From: Lepisosteus oculatus | Lineage: Eukaryota; Chordata; Actinopteri; Semionotiformes; Lepisosteidae | Direction of reading: 5' to 3' | DNA: 64,000 nucleotides | Assembly (NCBI RefSeq): GCF_040954835.1 | Contig: NC_090698.1 | Coordinates: forward strand, 73,452,284 to 73,516,283 | Position numbers and translations under genes: made by a program | The notes under the pieces: generated by a model | What the model saw: the letters and a program-made list of their open reading frames with translations, nothing else | The model's database searches: none | What the model was told of the DNA's origin: nothing | In this document: in pieces, positions 23,010-35,503 of the stretch | How positions within the stretch are numbered: position 1 is the first letter of the stretch | Layout: every line of letters begins with the position of its first letter

Positions 23010-24720
23010 AGAAAATAGCTCATCCTCATTTTCAAGCTTAATTTGAAATGTAGGTGACTTTACAAGGTATACATTTCATCTCATTCTGCCCCTGCCTTCA
23101 TTTGAACTATTATATACCCCCGTGTTTTTAGAAAAGAGGAGGATACTGAGTGAGAGAGTTCTTTATTATTACTTTATTTGGTACTTCATTTTTAAATTTA
23201 ATTCACTTGAGCAGTCAGTTAAAAACATATTTTCATTTGCAATGACAACTGCGAGACCCGTTTAAGTTTTGCTGGAGCAGATATGAGTGAAGCACCCTGA
23301 TAAAGGCTACATAATCTGCACCTCACACAAGAAATGAACCCAGAGCCTTATAGTCAAAAACATCACACGGCTGCCAAGATGTATGATTAACAGAAAATGG
23401 AGTCATATCACCACTTTTCTGAGCTGTAAATTATTTAGTTTGACATAGAAAAGGGTTGTTTGGGAGTAGCTATTTTCATTTCCAGAGTGTGGGCATTTCC
23501 TTTGGTTCACAGTGATACTGATCATACTCAGCCTTAGCAGTGGGGTTTCAGCTGAAGGGTCAGGTAGTCCTAAACGATCTTCCTTGACTTAGAAAAATAA
23601 TGCGTATATCTGTATTTCTGGATAAAAATGGTTTGAACCTTTACGGGATAGAAATACGATACGCTTGAAAAATGTGTATATTGTTTTCCTTGCAACTGAA
23701 TTAAGATTTCATATTCTAATCGTCTACAATAATCCCACTCTGTGCCGGGAGATGTGATAGGATTTGAAGCTTTGCCCTTTGCTTGGAAATGAGCTGAAGC
23801 GAAAAAGCTAAAAACAGCAATCTTTCTATCTCACATTATACTATAAATGTGAGGCTTTCAATAACAGAATCTAAATCTACTTGAAGTACAAACAATTATA
23901 TTTAACAATAACTATGATGGCAAAATTACATAATGACTAACCTTTGGGAAAACACTTAAGGAAATAAGGGCATTAGAGAATACATTTTTTAAAATGCTTA
24001 CATCATAACCAAGAAACTGAGAGCGCAAGCACTATCATTGCGAAATTGCCTTCTGTAAATATTTGCCTTGAAGATTTTTTTCATGTTAAAGGCAAAGCTT
24101 TTGAAGACGATTTAGCAGAAGGAAGGATGGGTTGTTTGAAGAGCTATGCCTGCATGTACAGATGTAGTGTCAAGTACGAAGAAAAGCCATTATTCATTCC
24201 AAGTTTCAATTAATACAGGGATTCTAAATGATGTTGGATTGGAGGTACTTAAGACTGAATTCCTGAGTCTGTCAACATGGCAGGTTGTGTCAGGTTAGGT
24301 TTCAGAAATGCCTTCTCTGCAGATTGCATTCAGCTCCTGCGTTGGTGGACACCTTGGAATGCCTGTAATTGTGAAGGGCTGAAGCTCCGTTTTAACGCAC
24401 AGGTGACTGGAAAGGTGGGTCTTATTCTGTTTAATAAGCAAAGCAAGGGAATACGAAGTGTGACATTAAAAAATATGCTGTGTATACAAACTCTGAACTC
24501 TAAAGGTAAGAGGACACTTTATTTACTGTAATGCGTATGGAGGACAACACCAGGAAAACAAAATAAATTGTTTTCAAAGCTGTATGTAATATTGTGCGTA
24601 TTTGCTAGACAAACACTTACCTGTACAGGACACTGGGAAGTCACCATAGATCATCGTGTTTCCATGAAATTAATTGCTGTTCACTCCAAACAGAATCTTC
24701 AAAAAACAGGGAGTGGTTTA
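23010..24720. other. Intergenic, nothing recognised
   Basis: AT-rich unique sequence. No open frame above 84 codons. Confidence 0.5.
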
Positions 24721-24721
24721 G

Positions 24722-24965
24722 CTCTACACATTCACACCCTCTTACACACACAAATACACACTCCTGCACAAGCACAAACACACAGTCCTGCACACATGCC
24801 AACACACAATATCGCACTCGTGCGAAGCGCAAACGTGTTTTTGTAAGCGCAACACCTTGCACTTACAAAGACACAAACACCCTTGCACACACACACGAGC
24901 ACACTCTCTCGCGCAGACACCCACACTCTTGCACACTCACATGCACGCATTCACACAGAGAGACC
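24722..24965. repeat. Degenerate CA-rich tandem sequence
   Basis: Repeated CACACA, CTTGCACACACA and CTCCTGCACAAGCACA-like units. The open frames on both strands here are low-complexity (His/Thr or Cys/Val) and not genes. Confidence 0.8.
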
Positions 24966-24969
24966 TTCC

Positions 24970-27900
24970 AGGCCTAGTCCCCCACAGGAACAGATTAAAA
25001 TAGCGCTGACAGATTTGAAGAAAGCCCACTCTCTCTCCTTCCTATTCCAGTGCGTGTCAGCCGACATGAGGGCATCACGGGATATTCCAGCTGTATCCCT
25101 AATTATTTTTGTAAAGATACAAAAAAGATTACATTTTTTGTATTTTTTCAAAGTTACCCACCCATGAAGCAAATGTCTGCATTATGATTTGTATATCTTC
25201 CAGGAGCCTACTGCAGGATAACACTGGAAGAAAATGACCTTCATTTAGCTTTGCTCTTCATTTTTTCCAGCTTTCATTTTCAAATTAAAAAACTTAAATA
25301 TCTGTTTTTAACCCTCAATGCTAAATGCAGGATACAAGTAGTTTATTGAGTTATCATGTTGTGGTATGCCATTACAATTTTTAGAAGGTCTTTACTGAAA
25401 GAGGAGAATTTTGTCAGCACATAAGAACATATGAAAGTTTACCAATGACAGGGAGAAATTGGTTTGATGCTTCAGAGTTGAAAAGTATAGTGTGAAATAT
25501 GGAGTAGGATATTTAATCAGGTTAAAGTTAACCTATTTTTGATAGTCCATTGCCTTTTTTGTTCTTTTAAGATTTCAGTTAATTATAAGTACATGCATAT
25601 TCATAAACTGAGTAATTATGTCTGCATATTGGTAATGCAAGGAGATTCCCACATTGCCAAACACAGCAGTACACACATAGTTAAATGCCATCTTTTTTTA
25701 ATAGGGTAACTGCAGTGCAAATAAAATAGCTCAACAGTGCAATAGCAGGGAAGACATTTAAAGGAGGCATTCCGTACTCTTCCTGTGCAGGGAATGGATT
25801 CTGGCCGCAGAACCCTGTCTGAGAGATCTGGCTACACGTTTTATTTGTTAATGCCGTTGTGGTTGTGGGAATAAAACAAGCATCTAGGAGTGTTCTAAGA
25901 GCCAGAGTCACTTGGTGCTATTTTTACAAGAACGGGTTGATTTGTCTTAGACCATTACCGTCTATTACCGCTGGAAGTCTCCTGGAAAGGTGGGAAGCAG
26001 AGAATGCTGGCATTCTGCCTAAAGAGAAATCAATGAAACAAATTAATCCTTCGCAGGCTGCAATGACACAGTAATCCATCATTCAGAGCGGCTTTTATAC
26101 ACCAAATCAGGGAGCAGGCAGAGAGAAAGGGCCCTGGGGGAAGAACAGACAACAACTTACACCAACAGTGGGAAAATACTGAGGAATCAGTTGATTTGGA
26201 GAGGATATATTACAGCTGATGGTCCTGGAGAAGGAAAAAAAAATGGTTATTGCGAGCAGTGTTTCGCATGCGATATGTTGTGCTAATTGGCGGACACGAT
26301 GCACAGCTGTAATGTTTTCTTCTTCGGCAGTGCTTTAGTGGTCTTGATCATTTACTCTGAACTTATTAATACTGGTTAAAGTGGGGCTGAGCTACCACAG
26401 GAGAGAGTGCATTGTGGAGCAACTCATTTCGGAGGCTTTCCTGTGCACCATGTACTGCAGCTGTCCGTCTCACATGGTTCCATTGTCGCAGCCCAGTAAT
26501 AGATTCATAAACGTTTATAGATCCAAATGTCTGGCCACATGTCTCCACAGAGCGCAGTAGCTTCAGTTACTGTGTGGAAATTGGTCTGAGCTTTGCAGAC
26601 ATTTTCAGGGGAACATCTTGTCACAACTGAGCTAGCATCAGCATGCTAGAAACTTCAGCAGCGCTCTTTGTTAGCACAATTAAACTCAGATCCTTGTAAA
26701 AGTCCAGTTATGACAGGGCAAGCCACACACCCACACAAGAGTGCAACCCCCGCGGCCATCGGCTCTTCTCTTCAAAGACCGTTTTAAAGTTCAAGAAAAT
26801 GTTTGTCGCAAAATCCATCCGCCGTCTTGGGCTCCGCAAAGAAAAATGAAGAGGGCTCAAGCGAATGGGAAGTTAAGCTGGTCTCTTTTTTATGCTCCCT
26901 GGAGCAAATCAAAGAAAGCATTTGAGAGCCCCGAACAGAATGTTGTGACACATCCTGCGGGATCAGGTTACTGCGCAGCCTCTTCCCCGTGTCAGCTTCT
27001 GTCTCTTCAACAAGCCGCCGGCCGGTGCTCTGTCCGTGGCGAATACATACGTATTTAAAAAGGCAATGAACAGGCAACCAGCAGGGGGAAGGGGATCCTT
27101 CTGTGGAAAGCCATAAATAAATCATGCTGAGCTGTGGGACAACATAAGCAGTGCAGTTAGCTGCCTTGTTCCAGTAATGGGACATGCGGCTCACCGTCTC
27201 ACTAGTTATCTTTAGAGACAAACACAGATTCCCCAGGACTATGATACAGAGGCTGCAGCCTCGGCTTCAGGGGCTCTGAGGAGGAAACACTGCCCCCGTA
27301 GTCAACATCACATAGCCCCAGTGAGTGCCCCCACCAAACTGAGAACGCCTCTCCTCGCTGTTGTTCGGGATGGCCTTTCACGAAATGTTTCGCAAACTCG
27401 GGCGTCTCGAGCTAAAATAGCCGTTATTATATTTCTGCCTCTTCTGTACTGTCTTCTTGGCACAGACCACCAACATAAAACCGTGCCCTCAGGATCCACA
27501 CTGTGAGTCATGTGGATCATCGTCATTCTCCCCGGATATGTTTTGGGAGGTAGCTTCACTGTGAAGAGGCGTTCGAGGATGAAGACTACATTCCCTCCCC
27601 TCCTGCCAGAAGGTGAGAGCGAACCTTTAAAAAAGGATCCCGACCAGGATCTCGGCTTCTGCTCCTGCCGGAACTGACCTCAGCCAGTCAGAGGTCAGCT
27701 CAGGCATGTGGTCAACAGCCATCAAACCCCAGCTAAGAACTGACCTGAAGCAGGAGTGTAAGTGCATCATACTGACCTCCGATACTTTCCGATACTCCTA
27801 AACTAATACACTGACACCGTAGTGAAGCCACTATGCAGAGAGAGCAGTTCCCCCGTCCTGTTAAACCACTTGTGAACCACTCCTGGCAGGCTTACTGCAG

Positions 27901-28070
27901 TAACTCTAGATTTTGGCCATACAAATTACACCTGTCATGGCTCTCAAGAATTAGATTCAAATTGTACCGTTTAGTACTGGCTTATAAATTGTGAACCCAC
28001 ACCACATACATACATACAGCATTTGTGCAAATGCAGTTGCAATTTACCAAGAGGGAGACCTGTAATAGAA
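24970..28070. other. Intergenic, no gene recognised
   Basis: Mostly unique. Four TGACCT or AGGTCA half-sites lie in 27675-27780, including TGACCT and AGGTCA facing outward 11 bases apart. A 145-codon antisense frame (26784-27221) is unrecognised. Confidence 0.5.
25418..25470 (-). repeat. Short relic of the LINE-3'-end-like repeat
   Basis: ACATAAGAACATATGAAAG followed by TTTACCAATGACAGGGAG resembles the terminal block of the reverse copies at 20.3 and 28.8 kb. Only about 50 bases are recognisable. Confidence 0.4.
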
Positions 28071-28072
28071 TA

Positions 28073-28185
28073 TTCCATCCATCCGTTTTCTAAACGTCTC
28101 TTCCGATTCAGGGTCACAGGCGGAGCTGGAGCCTATCCGAGGGCAAGGCGGGATACACCCTGGACAGGACACCAGTCTGTCAAGG
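28073..28185 (-). repeat. 3' end of a tRNA-derived SINE (reverse)
   Basis: CCATCCATCCGTTTTCTAAA, GATTCAGGGTCACAGGCGG, GGAGCCTATCCGAGGGCAAG and CCCTGGACAGGACACCAGTC are the reverse complement of the common SINE tail. Confidence 0.75.
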
Positions 28186-28807
28186 GGAATTTGATAGAGC
28201 ATTCACGCAAAATCGCACAAAACCGGACTCTCGCCGATTCCTTACAGTGGCGTGTTTTGTTTTTAGAAAAGCCTGTCTCGTTGCCTCCCAGGCCCGCTGC
28301 TGGGCTGTGAAAACTGAAAGTCCACTGGGGGTGTGAAGGTTTAGCCCTGAAATGTCTCGATAAGCTTCTGTGACGGGATGTTAAATCTGAAATTGCGAGA
28401 TGCTAATATTTCACGGGGGTGTTCTTTCTGGAGAAAAAGAGTCTCATTTTTTTTTCCATTAGTCACTCCCGCAGGAGTGACGACGGCACAGCAGGAACTT
28501 TTCCAGAACAAAAGTGGACAATGCACAGATAAACAAGGACACCTGCTCTCCGTCCCTTCAAAGGCATGACAGGGACAGGAGCGTGGTACAAAGTGAAGGC
28601 AAGGTCTCTTCTGCAAATACTACCTTTCGAGAAATCCCTGTGGGAGTTTCTGTGCTAATTACCTTCATGTTAAGACCAAAACATGGCATAGATTTACATC
28701 ACATTTGAGTTTTCATTTTCATGTTCATAGAAACATTTATATAAGAGACTTGGATCGTAGGACCAACATCTTAGTTTCAAACAATATTACAGACACACTT
28801 CAGGAAA

Positions 28808-29020
28808 GGAACATAAGAAAGGATAGAAATGTGGGGCCATGTATCACAATTAGCATGTTTAGCACATTTTTAGCAGCTCCTTGATCCAAGGATCTTATTA
28901 AGAAGTTTAAGATCCTATCAGCTATCGGCTTCGATGACACAGCTCAGTAACTTGTTCCACACTCCCGTAACTCTTTTGCTAAACAACTGGTTCCTGTATT
29001 CAGTTTTAAATGAACCCATA
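28808..29020 (-). repeat. LINE-3'-end-like dispersed repeat, copy 4 (reverse)
   Basis: AAAGGAACATAAGAAAGG, TTGATCCAAGGATCTTATTA, CTATCGGCTTCGATGACAC and GTAACTTGTTCCACACTCC align with the 20.3 kb copy in the same orientation. Confidence 0.6.
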
Positions 29021-29704
29021 CCTCAAAGCAGTTACAGATACACAATACAACAAACCCAAATTAAAAAATCTGAAAATGCAAAATTTAACAACAGATATGG
29101 AATCTGTAAGCAAGAGGTTAATTCAATCAGTTTCAGTTTAACTAGGCTGTTGTGCAGGGCCAGGGGCATCTCAAAGAATCCCTGAAGGAGTGCGATCTTG
29201 CAGACCTGCTCTATCTTTGCAGTAGTTTGAAAGTTTCTTCTCACCTTATCTTTTTTTAATTTTCCTTCAAATGCATCCTTTAGCATAGGAAATAATTTCT
29301 AAAAACTCCCTGGTATATTATTTAACATAATTATTAGAGTAGAACTGACCTGCAGGCAGAGCAAGTATTTGTGAACTACTAATACTTGGGAAACACTTTA
29401 GAGAAATTAGAAGGGCTTAAAATATGATTATCCTTGTTGTTAGAAAACTGTACGAAGTGAGTTTGGAAAATTGCTGGAGAGAAAGAAATAAAACAGGTTT
29501 CCTTCTAACAGCAGTGTCTTCACCGTATGTCCCGGTCTTGTCAGATATCAGAAGTTGGGCAGGACTGGGCCAGGTCAGTACTTGGAAGGGATTAATAAGG
29601 AAATCCAGACTGCTTGCTGAGGTCTTGATGGACCATGTGGGCATCACTCCTCCCCTGAACCAGGAGGCCCAAACCAATCTCCCTGCTTGGTGACACTGAG
29701 CTGC

Positions 29705-29840
29705 AGGCGTTGTGGCTTAGGGGTAAGACTATAAATCAAATTCCTGACTACCTGTGGTATCAGAGAACCCAGGGCCCTGTCCCTAGGAGCAGAGGTAGAG
29801 GTGATAACCCCAGTGGTTCAATTCCACTGGACCTCAGTGA
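29705..29840 (+). repeat. Possible degraded tRNA-derived SINE
   Basis: GTTGTGGCTTAGGGGTAAG resembles an A box, and GGTTCAATTCC at 29815-29825 is a good B box. The roughly 95-base spacing is far longer than in a tRNA, so an insertion or chance must be assumed. Confidence 0.3.
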
Positions 29841-29932
29841 TGGACGGAGTGTCTCCCTTCAGCAATGAAAATTAAACCAAAGGATGCAACCGGAAACTTC
29901 ATTGAAGCACTTTTAAAACTGAGGACAGAAGG

Positions 29933-30007
<75 letters not shown>
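29933..30007. repeat. (ATT)n microsatellite, about 25 units
   Basis: Uninterrupted ATT repeats over 75 bases. Confidence 0.97.
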
Positions 30008-30075
30008 GCTTTCCTGAAAAATAAGGCATTATATGCTATGGGGCTCAATTAAGCTCAAGTGTCTGAAAGTCTGAA
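30008..30075 (-). repeat. Short unidentified retroposon relic, copy B
   Basis: Same blocks as 16500-16640, directly joined to the long (ATT)n tract at 29933-30007, consistent with that tract being the element's simple-repeat tail. Confidence 0.5.
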
Positions 30076-30084
30076 GTCCTAGGT

Positions 30085-30392
30085 AATGAATAGTCTCCAT
30101 CTACCCAATCCAGGGAGCCTTTCCCAACAAGCAAAGGGCGCAAGGCAGGACACAACCTGGGTACCAGGCATCGCAAGGCACAGAAAGACACACACACACC
30201 TGGGCCAGTTTTCTCAGAAGCCAATTAGATATACCAGTATATCTTTGAACTGTGGGAGGAGACCAGAGCATCTGGAGGAAACCCACGTGAGCACAAGAAG
30301 AACATGCAGACTCCACACAGACAGCACCACAGGAAATGAACCCAGGGCGCCAGCGAGCCAGCGATGCTGACCACTGCGCCACTGTGCCTCCA
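30085..30392 (-). repeat. tRNA-derived SINE, near full length (reverse)
   Basis: Plus-strand blocks GGCCAGTTTTCTCAGAAGCC, AACTGTGGGAGGAGACCAG, GGAGGAAACCCACGTGAGC, ATGCAGACTCCACACAGAC and CACTGCGCCACTGTGCC are reverse complements of the SINE body and head. It is preceded by the (ATT)n tract and a short retroposon relic. Confidence 0.8.
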
Positions 30393-30394
30393 TA

Positions 30395-32585
30395 ATTATT
30401 ATTCTACTGCAAGTACAAAATGCCACCGAGACCTTAAATTGAGTTTTTAACAATTACTACTCATCCAAGCTGAGCTCACACAGCTCAGAATAAGATCCTG
30501 TGCCCTCTCCTCTCCTCTTAGCCCACAGCGACCCACTGTAAATGAGCCAGGCAGCAGAGGGTTGAGCTAGCACTGAACACAGCTGCTCACTACTTAAGGA
30601 GACTGCACCGAGGACACTGCCCAAGGTTCAAACGTCTTTCAAACCACCTGACCCCTCAAAAACACAAAAAGGAAGCCTATCTTATAAAGAAGAGTTGCGT
30701 GTGAATAAGGTGATTCATATTAAATGGTTACTTCATATTGAAAGACAGCTGGAAATAATATTCATGCAATTATTCCACATATTACTGATGCACGATAGAA
30801 AACAAAACCAGTTGTTTTTTAGCACTACGTCAAATGGGAGTATTTATGAAACAGATATCACACTGTAGTATGTTGGCACTTGTTTTAATTTAAAGGGATT
30901 TTTTTATTAAGATTCTCACTCTGTATCCTAATACATATGTCTGGAGCTGTTAAATTAATATTGCTTGGTACATTTAAAATCTAGTATAGTAGAGTTTTGT
31001 TTTATCTATCGAGTGACTTGATTTGAATATCCAAAAGCCTTAGAAACACTGACAAACCCAACTTCAGAACCAACAGTGAAACCTTAATCAACAATCACAA
31101 GCAGGAGATACACGCAGTTGCATTTTAAACTAAGAACAGATGCCACTTCTTTGCACAAAGTGTTGTGGGAGTATGGAACAGTATGCTAGAGTGTTTTTTG
31201 TGTAGTGGTATTAAATATTGTTAAAAAACAGGAGCTTTGATGAGGACAAAGAGAAAATCCCAATTCACTCAATATACAATACATATAGGCGAGAAATCTC
31301 AAATTAACTATGACAGATTTTCAGACAAGCTGTAGTTATTAAAATTCTGGATTTTTTTTTTCAAATCCTAGATAATCAAAGATATGGAATCACACAAACG
31401 GATATATCAATCTAAGTCAGTTATGATCTGGTTTTCTTTCTAGCAGAACTGTAACTGACCATAAAGCTTATATTAATTATTCCCAAAATTAAATATTAAC
31501 AGAGGTGAATTTCACAATTTTATTTATTGTTTTGGCTTCACAAATGAATATACTCCCCATTTTCTGGAAGAATTTTAACAGTTAAAGGACACAAATGTGA
31601 CACTATTTTATAGTAAATTATAGAAAAAAAATGTTATTCCACTTGGAAAATTAGCTGGCCCTTAGAAGCATATAGAAGGGGTGAAATAAATTTTGCACAA
31701 GAGCAAAACACCTTCAAAGTCATCCTGTAATTGTTTAAAGTAGATTTTTTAAGAGGCGCTGTTTATGTAAACTACCAGAATCCAAACTGGGGCTCTTTCC
31801 TAGTTGGAAGTGTATTCTTGTCCCATTTATTTTTCTAATAAGGCCTAGATTTGATCAAACGTTTGTCCTACTAATAGCAAACTCTATATTTGATGTTGAG
31901 TTTGCACGGGGAAAATGCAAACCCACATTTAACAAGCAAGACGCCAGTAGTTAGCACTGCTCCTGTAACGAGAGATCTGGCAGCTGGGTTGTGATGGAAC
32001 ACAGGTTTGAGTCATAAGCCACACGTCTGTGCCAACGCATTTATAAATCAGGCTCAATACAAGACAGCCTGCAAGAAAACTAAGGAGCCATTCAAAGTAG
32101 TTATTAAAGAAAGGCGAAAGCCCAACACATCTTCATGAAACATCAAATCCTTTTTGATTTGAGTTGATCTGCCACAAGACAAATAACATGTTTTTGTTGT
32201 CCCAAAGAAAACGTCTCTAGATTATTTAAATTTTAAATAGATATTGAAAGTTTAAACTCACCACAGGACAGATTTTATTTATGTTTCTTGAGTGTGTCTG
32301 GGAATGACAGACAGACAGAGGCCTAAAACACCCCACCGCCAACTTAAATCAGACCCTCGATCTCTCAAAGTTTTGTGGCCCGGAAATTTTAAAAAATTGA
32401 GAAGATCCTATATCTTGTTTCTTTATGATATATAAATATCATACAGTATATACACTTCACATGGCTGCCTTGGAACATGACACTGAAAGACTTTACCTTT
32501 CATTAATGGTACAGAAAAGTGGGCAAGACAGGACACTAGATCATGTTTAACAAACCTGTTACGTGCAGGCGTGTTCATTATTGCA
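30395..32585. other. Intergenic, no gene recognised
   Basis: AT-rich, with only the short LINE-like relic at 31.1 kb. Confidence 0.5.
31115..31190 (+). repeat. LINE-3'-end-like dispersed repeat, short copy 5
   Basis: CACTTCTTTGCACAAAGTG then TTGTGGGAGTATGGAACAG matches the central block of copies 1 and 2. Both ends are lost. Confidence 0.5.
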
Positions 32586-32589
32586 GCAG

Positions 32590-32775
32590 TGTGGAGGAGT
32601 GGTAAGGGCTTCAGACTCGCAGGGTCACGGGTTCGATCTGGGGTGGGGCACTGCAGCTGCCCTCTAGAGCTAGGCACCTCATTCACTCTGCTCCACTAAA
32701 CGTCTCCCTGTGTGAAAGGCTGCTCTCCAGGCCACTGTTGCACCTGAGAACTTGGCTGTGAAAATGGAATTCAAC
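32590..32775 (+). repeat. tRNA-derived SINE of a second family
   Basis: GTGTGGAGGAGTGGTAAGGG and a good B box GGTTCGATC (32630-32638) form a tRNA-Ser/Leu-like head. The body ACTCTGCTCCACTAAACG follows, then a tail with CAACTGAATGAATGACTGTAAG. No intact acceptor stem or CCA-ready end is seen, so it is not a tRNA gene. Confidence 0.6.
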
Positions 32776-33416
32776 TGAATGAATGACTGTAAGTAACTTT
32801 GCACGTATCAAAACATTCCCCACGATAAATGAGACAATCAAAATATTTCACTTTTAAAAATGATACAGCACTGTCCTTCTGTAAAAATCCCATTGTATTC
32901 CTACATGTAATAAAATAGCGTTCATCCACTGAAGTGCAGCAAAATACCACTGTCTTGATGTGTTGACGTATCACTAAACACACCTTTACAGTTCCAGCAC
33001 TAGACACAGCCGGCAGATCCCCTCTTCCACTCCAGACAGAGTGACAGAGGTTTTACCAAAGATAGGAAGCTGATCCAGTGTGTGACCGTATTGTTCCTTA
33101 CAATACAAAGCACTGAACAAGGACAGTGGGTGGTGTCATACATTACATACTTGTGTATAGTTTTACTGTGTGCTTTTAACATGGTGAAAGACAAACTAAG
33201 TAGTGACACCAACGAAGGCACATACAATAGTGGAAAATCCTTATAAATGAAACAATATGAAATTCCTCTACATTAAACCTCTTTTTATCTCTTAATGGTT
33301 AAAATATTTTAAGTTTATACTCCTTTTGTTAATAAAAAAAAAGGTTTTAGGCTCTAAGGCATCCAATCGTAAAGAAGAACAAAGGGGTCCACGTTGATGT
33401 TATTGTCCTCATGTCC

Positions 33417-33445
33417 AGGTCACAGAGGTTAGAGGTCAAAGTTGA
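33417..33445 (+). promoter_or_regulatory. Four tandem nuclear-receptor half-sites including DR1 pairs
   Basis: AGGTCA (33417-33422), AGGTTA (33426-33431), AGGTCA (33433-33438) and AGTTGA (33440-33445) run in one direction with spacers of 3, 1 and 1. The last three half-sites make two overlapping DR1 elements close to the COUP-TF/HNF4 consensus. Function is inferred. Confidence 0.5.
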
Positions 33446-34880
33446 AATGAAAAATGGCTATGTAAGCATGTGGAGTTTTCTTAACAAGACACGGGCTAAA
33501 CTCGGTGCAGCGTTCCACCGATTAATTTTTACGACTTCGGAAAAGGGTGCACTACCTTCTCTGAAACAGCATATCTGGAGTATTTAGATGGCCTTGGTGC
33601 ACATGTCGCAGGTTCCTGCAGTTCCTGCTGTGCGCAGTGCTGGGAAGAAGACAGCTCATCAGAGCAGCCTCTGCGCGCTTTGGTGAAATAGCCCACACAC
33701 ACACAACTTTCACCATTTCAGCTTCATCTGACTCAAGAGCTCTAAAATCCTTCTTTCCGAACAAGAAAATATCATTCCTGTACGATTATGTATCTTGATT
33801 TAGGATTATTTTGGTTAGTATTCGTAGCGTCTGTACTGGCAGTGAGTAAAATATTGTTTTGTTTATTATTGCTTCACCCTCAGATAGATACATATAGCGG
33901 TTATCTACTGGTGAAAAGACCAGTCTCCGTCTTCTGTGAATTTCCATCTATGAGACCAAATCAAGACTCTCAGGACAGTTTGTGAAACAGAGGTGATGTG
34001 CCAAAGTCAGGCTGCTCTGTTTTTCGTGACAACTTAACTGACCTCCCTTTTTAACTCACTTCATTCGCACCTGCGGGATTCAAAATCCACACCTTATTAA
34101 AGACATTCCTACAAAATAATTTAAGGCTCTGGAAGGAAAAAAGCCTCAAACTGAGCCATGCTATCAAATAATCAAACCTGATCAAAATCTGAATTTATCT
34201 TGAGGACTTTAAGACAAAAGTCTGTTAGTTATGTATCAGTTATGTATTTGTATTGTACTAAAATGACGATGAGACGCTAACTTCCAGCACTGTGTGTGCC
34301 CGGTATTATTGTACTTGTAACAGAGATAGTCAAGAGCAGTATCCCTTTCTACAGACTGCTCTCCCAAATTTGTATGATATAATCTGATCTCACAACCACC
34401 TCGCCTTCATCTGCACGAACCTCAGATTAACTTTATGAACCGCCTGCCCTACAAGGATGGGAAACAACCAAGGTCAGAAGGCGAAACCCTAGAAGAACTA
34501 GAGGCCAGTCTAGAATCGGTGCTTCATGTCAGGCCTGCAGCCTGCAGTGGAGTTCCAGACTCCGAGTATTCCAGAGCTGGAGGACCTGAGGACCTGACGC
34601 CTCCAAAATAACAGGAAAAAGGCACCGTGGAAATCTTCCTCCTACAAGTTAAATTCAATTAGCTAGTCAAACGTGCGAAGCTTCTTAACACAGCCTGTCC
34701 CAAAAATAATAAACCACAAACTCGTGGTCACAAGGTATGCCATTATACTCCCGGAGTACTGGCCAGCGTTCCTCAAATTCGACATACGCGACACGCAAGG
34801 TCTGAAGCTTCTTCCTGTACACTCATGCAACATCCTTTCAGGAATTCCGAAGAAATCTTCCTTCACGGAGGTACAACAGC

Positions 34881-34921
<41 letters not shown>
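34881..34921. repeat. Compound (TC)n(AC)n microsatellite
   Basis: About ten TC units followed directly by about nine CA units. Confidence 0.95.
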
Positions 34922-34922
<1 letters not shown>

Positions 34923-35440
34923 GCTGGGAGAGGTTTGACAAGGTGCTGAGGATTAGGGAAGTACCCCCAGCACAACTGTCAGAATCAAGATGCATGAAGC
35001 TTCATTTCACCCCCTGCCCAGTGCTAACATGAACAGCCATCTTAAACATACTTACATCACGGCCTGTACATGCTACAGCTGCAGAGGGTTGCATGGACAG
35101 CATTGCATCAAGTGCCCTCCACCGGGTGCTACTGTGCGTTTGGTCACGTTTCTAAAACTGGGGCGAAGGCAGTAACTCACTCAGGCCAGTGGCATTGGCC
35201 CTCCGGCAGGGATTCCTTCCAGTCTAACCCTACAAGATAGTTACGAAGTGTGTTTGAGATACAAAGCAAGAACCTGATAATACCGCTGTTGTGCTTGGCC
35301 ATAATAAATCACATGACGAGGCTTTAAAAAGCTTTTTAGCACAGACTTTTCTTAGGGGGGTATTATTACACCAGTAGGAAGCATAGTGGTTGTCAAAGTT
35401 ATTCTGTGCTTATCAAGAATTATATTTTAGGATTTGCACT

Positions 35441-35503
35441 TTATTATTATTATATTATATTATATTATATTATATTATATTATATTATATTATATTATAT
35501 TAT
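35441..35503. repeat. (ATT)n then (TATAT)n pentanucleotide microsatellite
   Basis: Short ATT run followed by about ten perfect TATAT units. It marks roughly the start of the repeat-poor zone around NR2F1. Confidence 0.95.

Larger units (their letters stand above)
32780..35440. other. Intergenic, no gene recognised
   Basis: Holds the half-site array at 33.42 kb and the (TC)n(AC)n tract at 34.88 kb. The overlapping sense and antisense frames at 34.66-35.03 kb are driven by that simple repeat. Confidence 0.5.

Noticed and set aside
24641-24950. Cys/Val-rich antisense frames
   Set aside because: Produced by the CA/GT-rich simple sequence.
34663-35032. Overlapping 110- and 119-codon frames on opposite strands
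   Set aside because: Both run through the (TC)n(AC)n microsatellite and show low-complexity translations.
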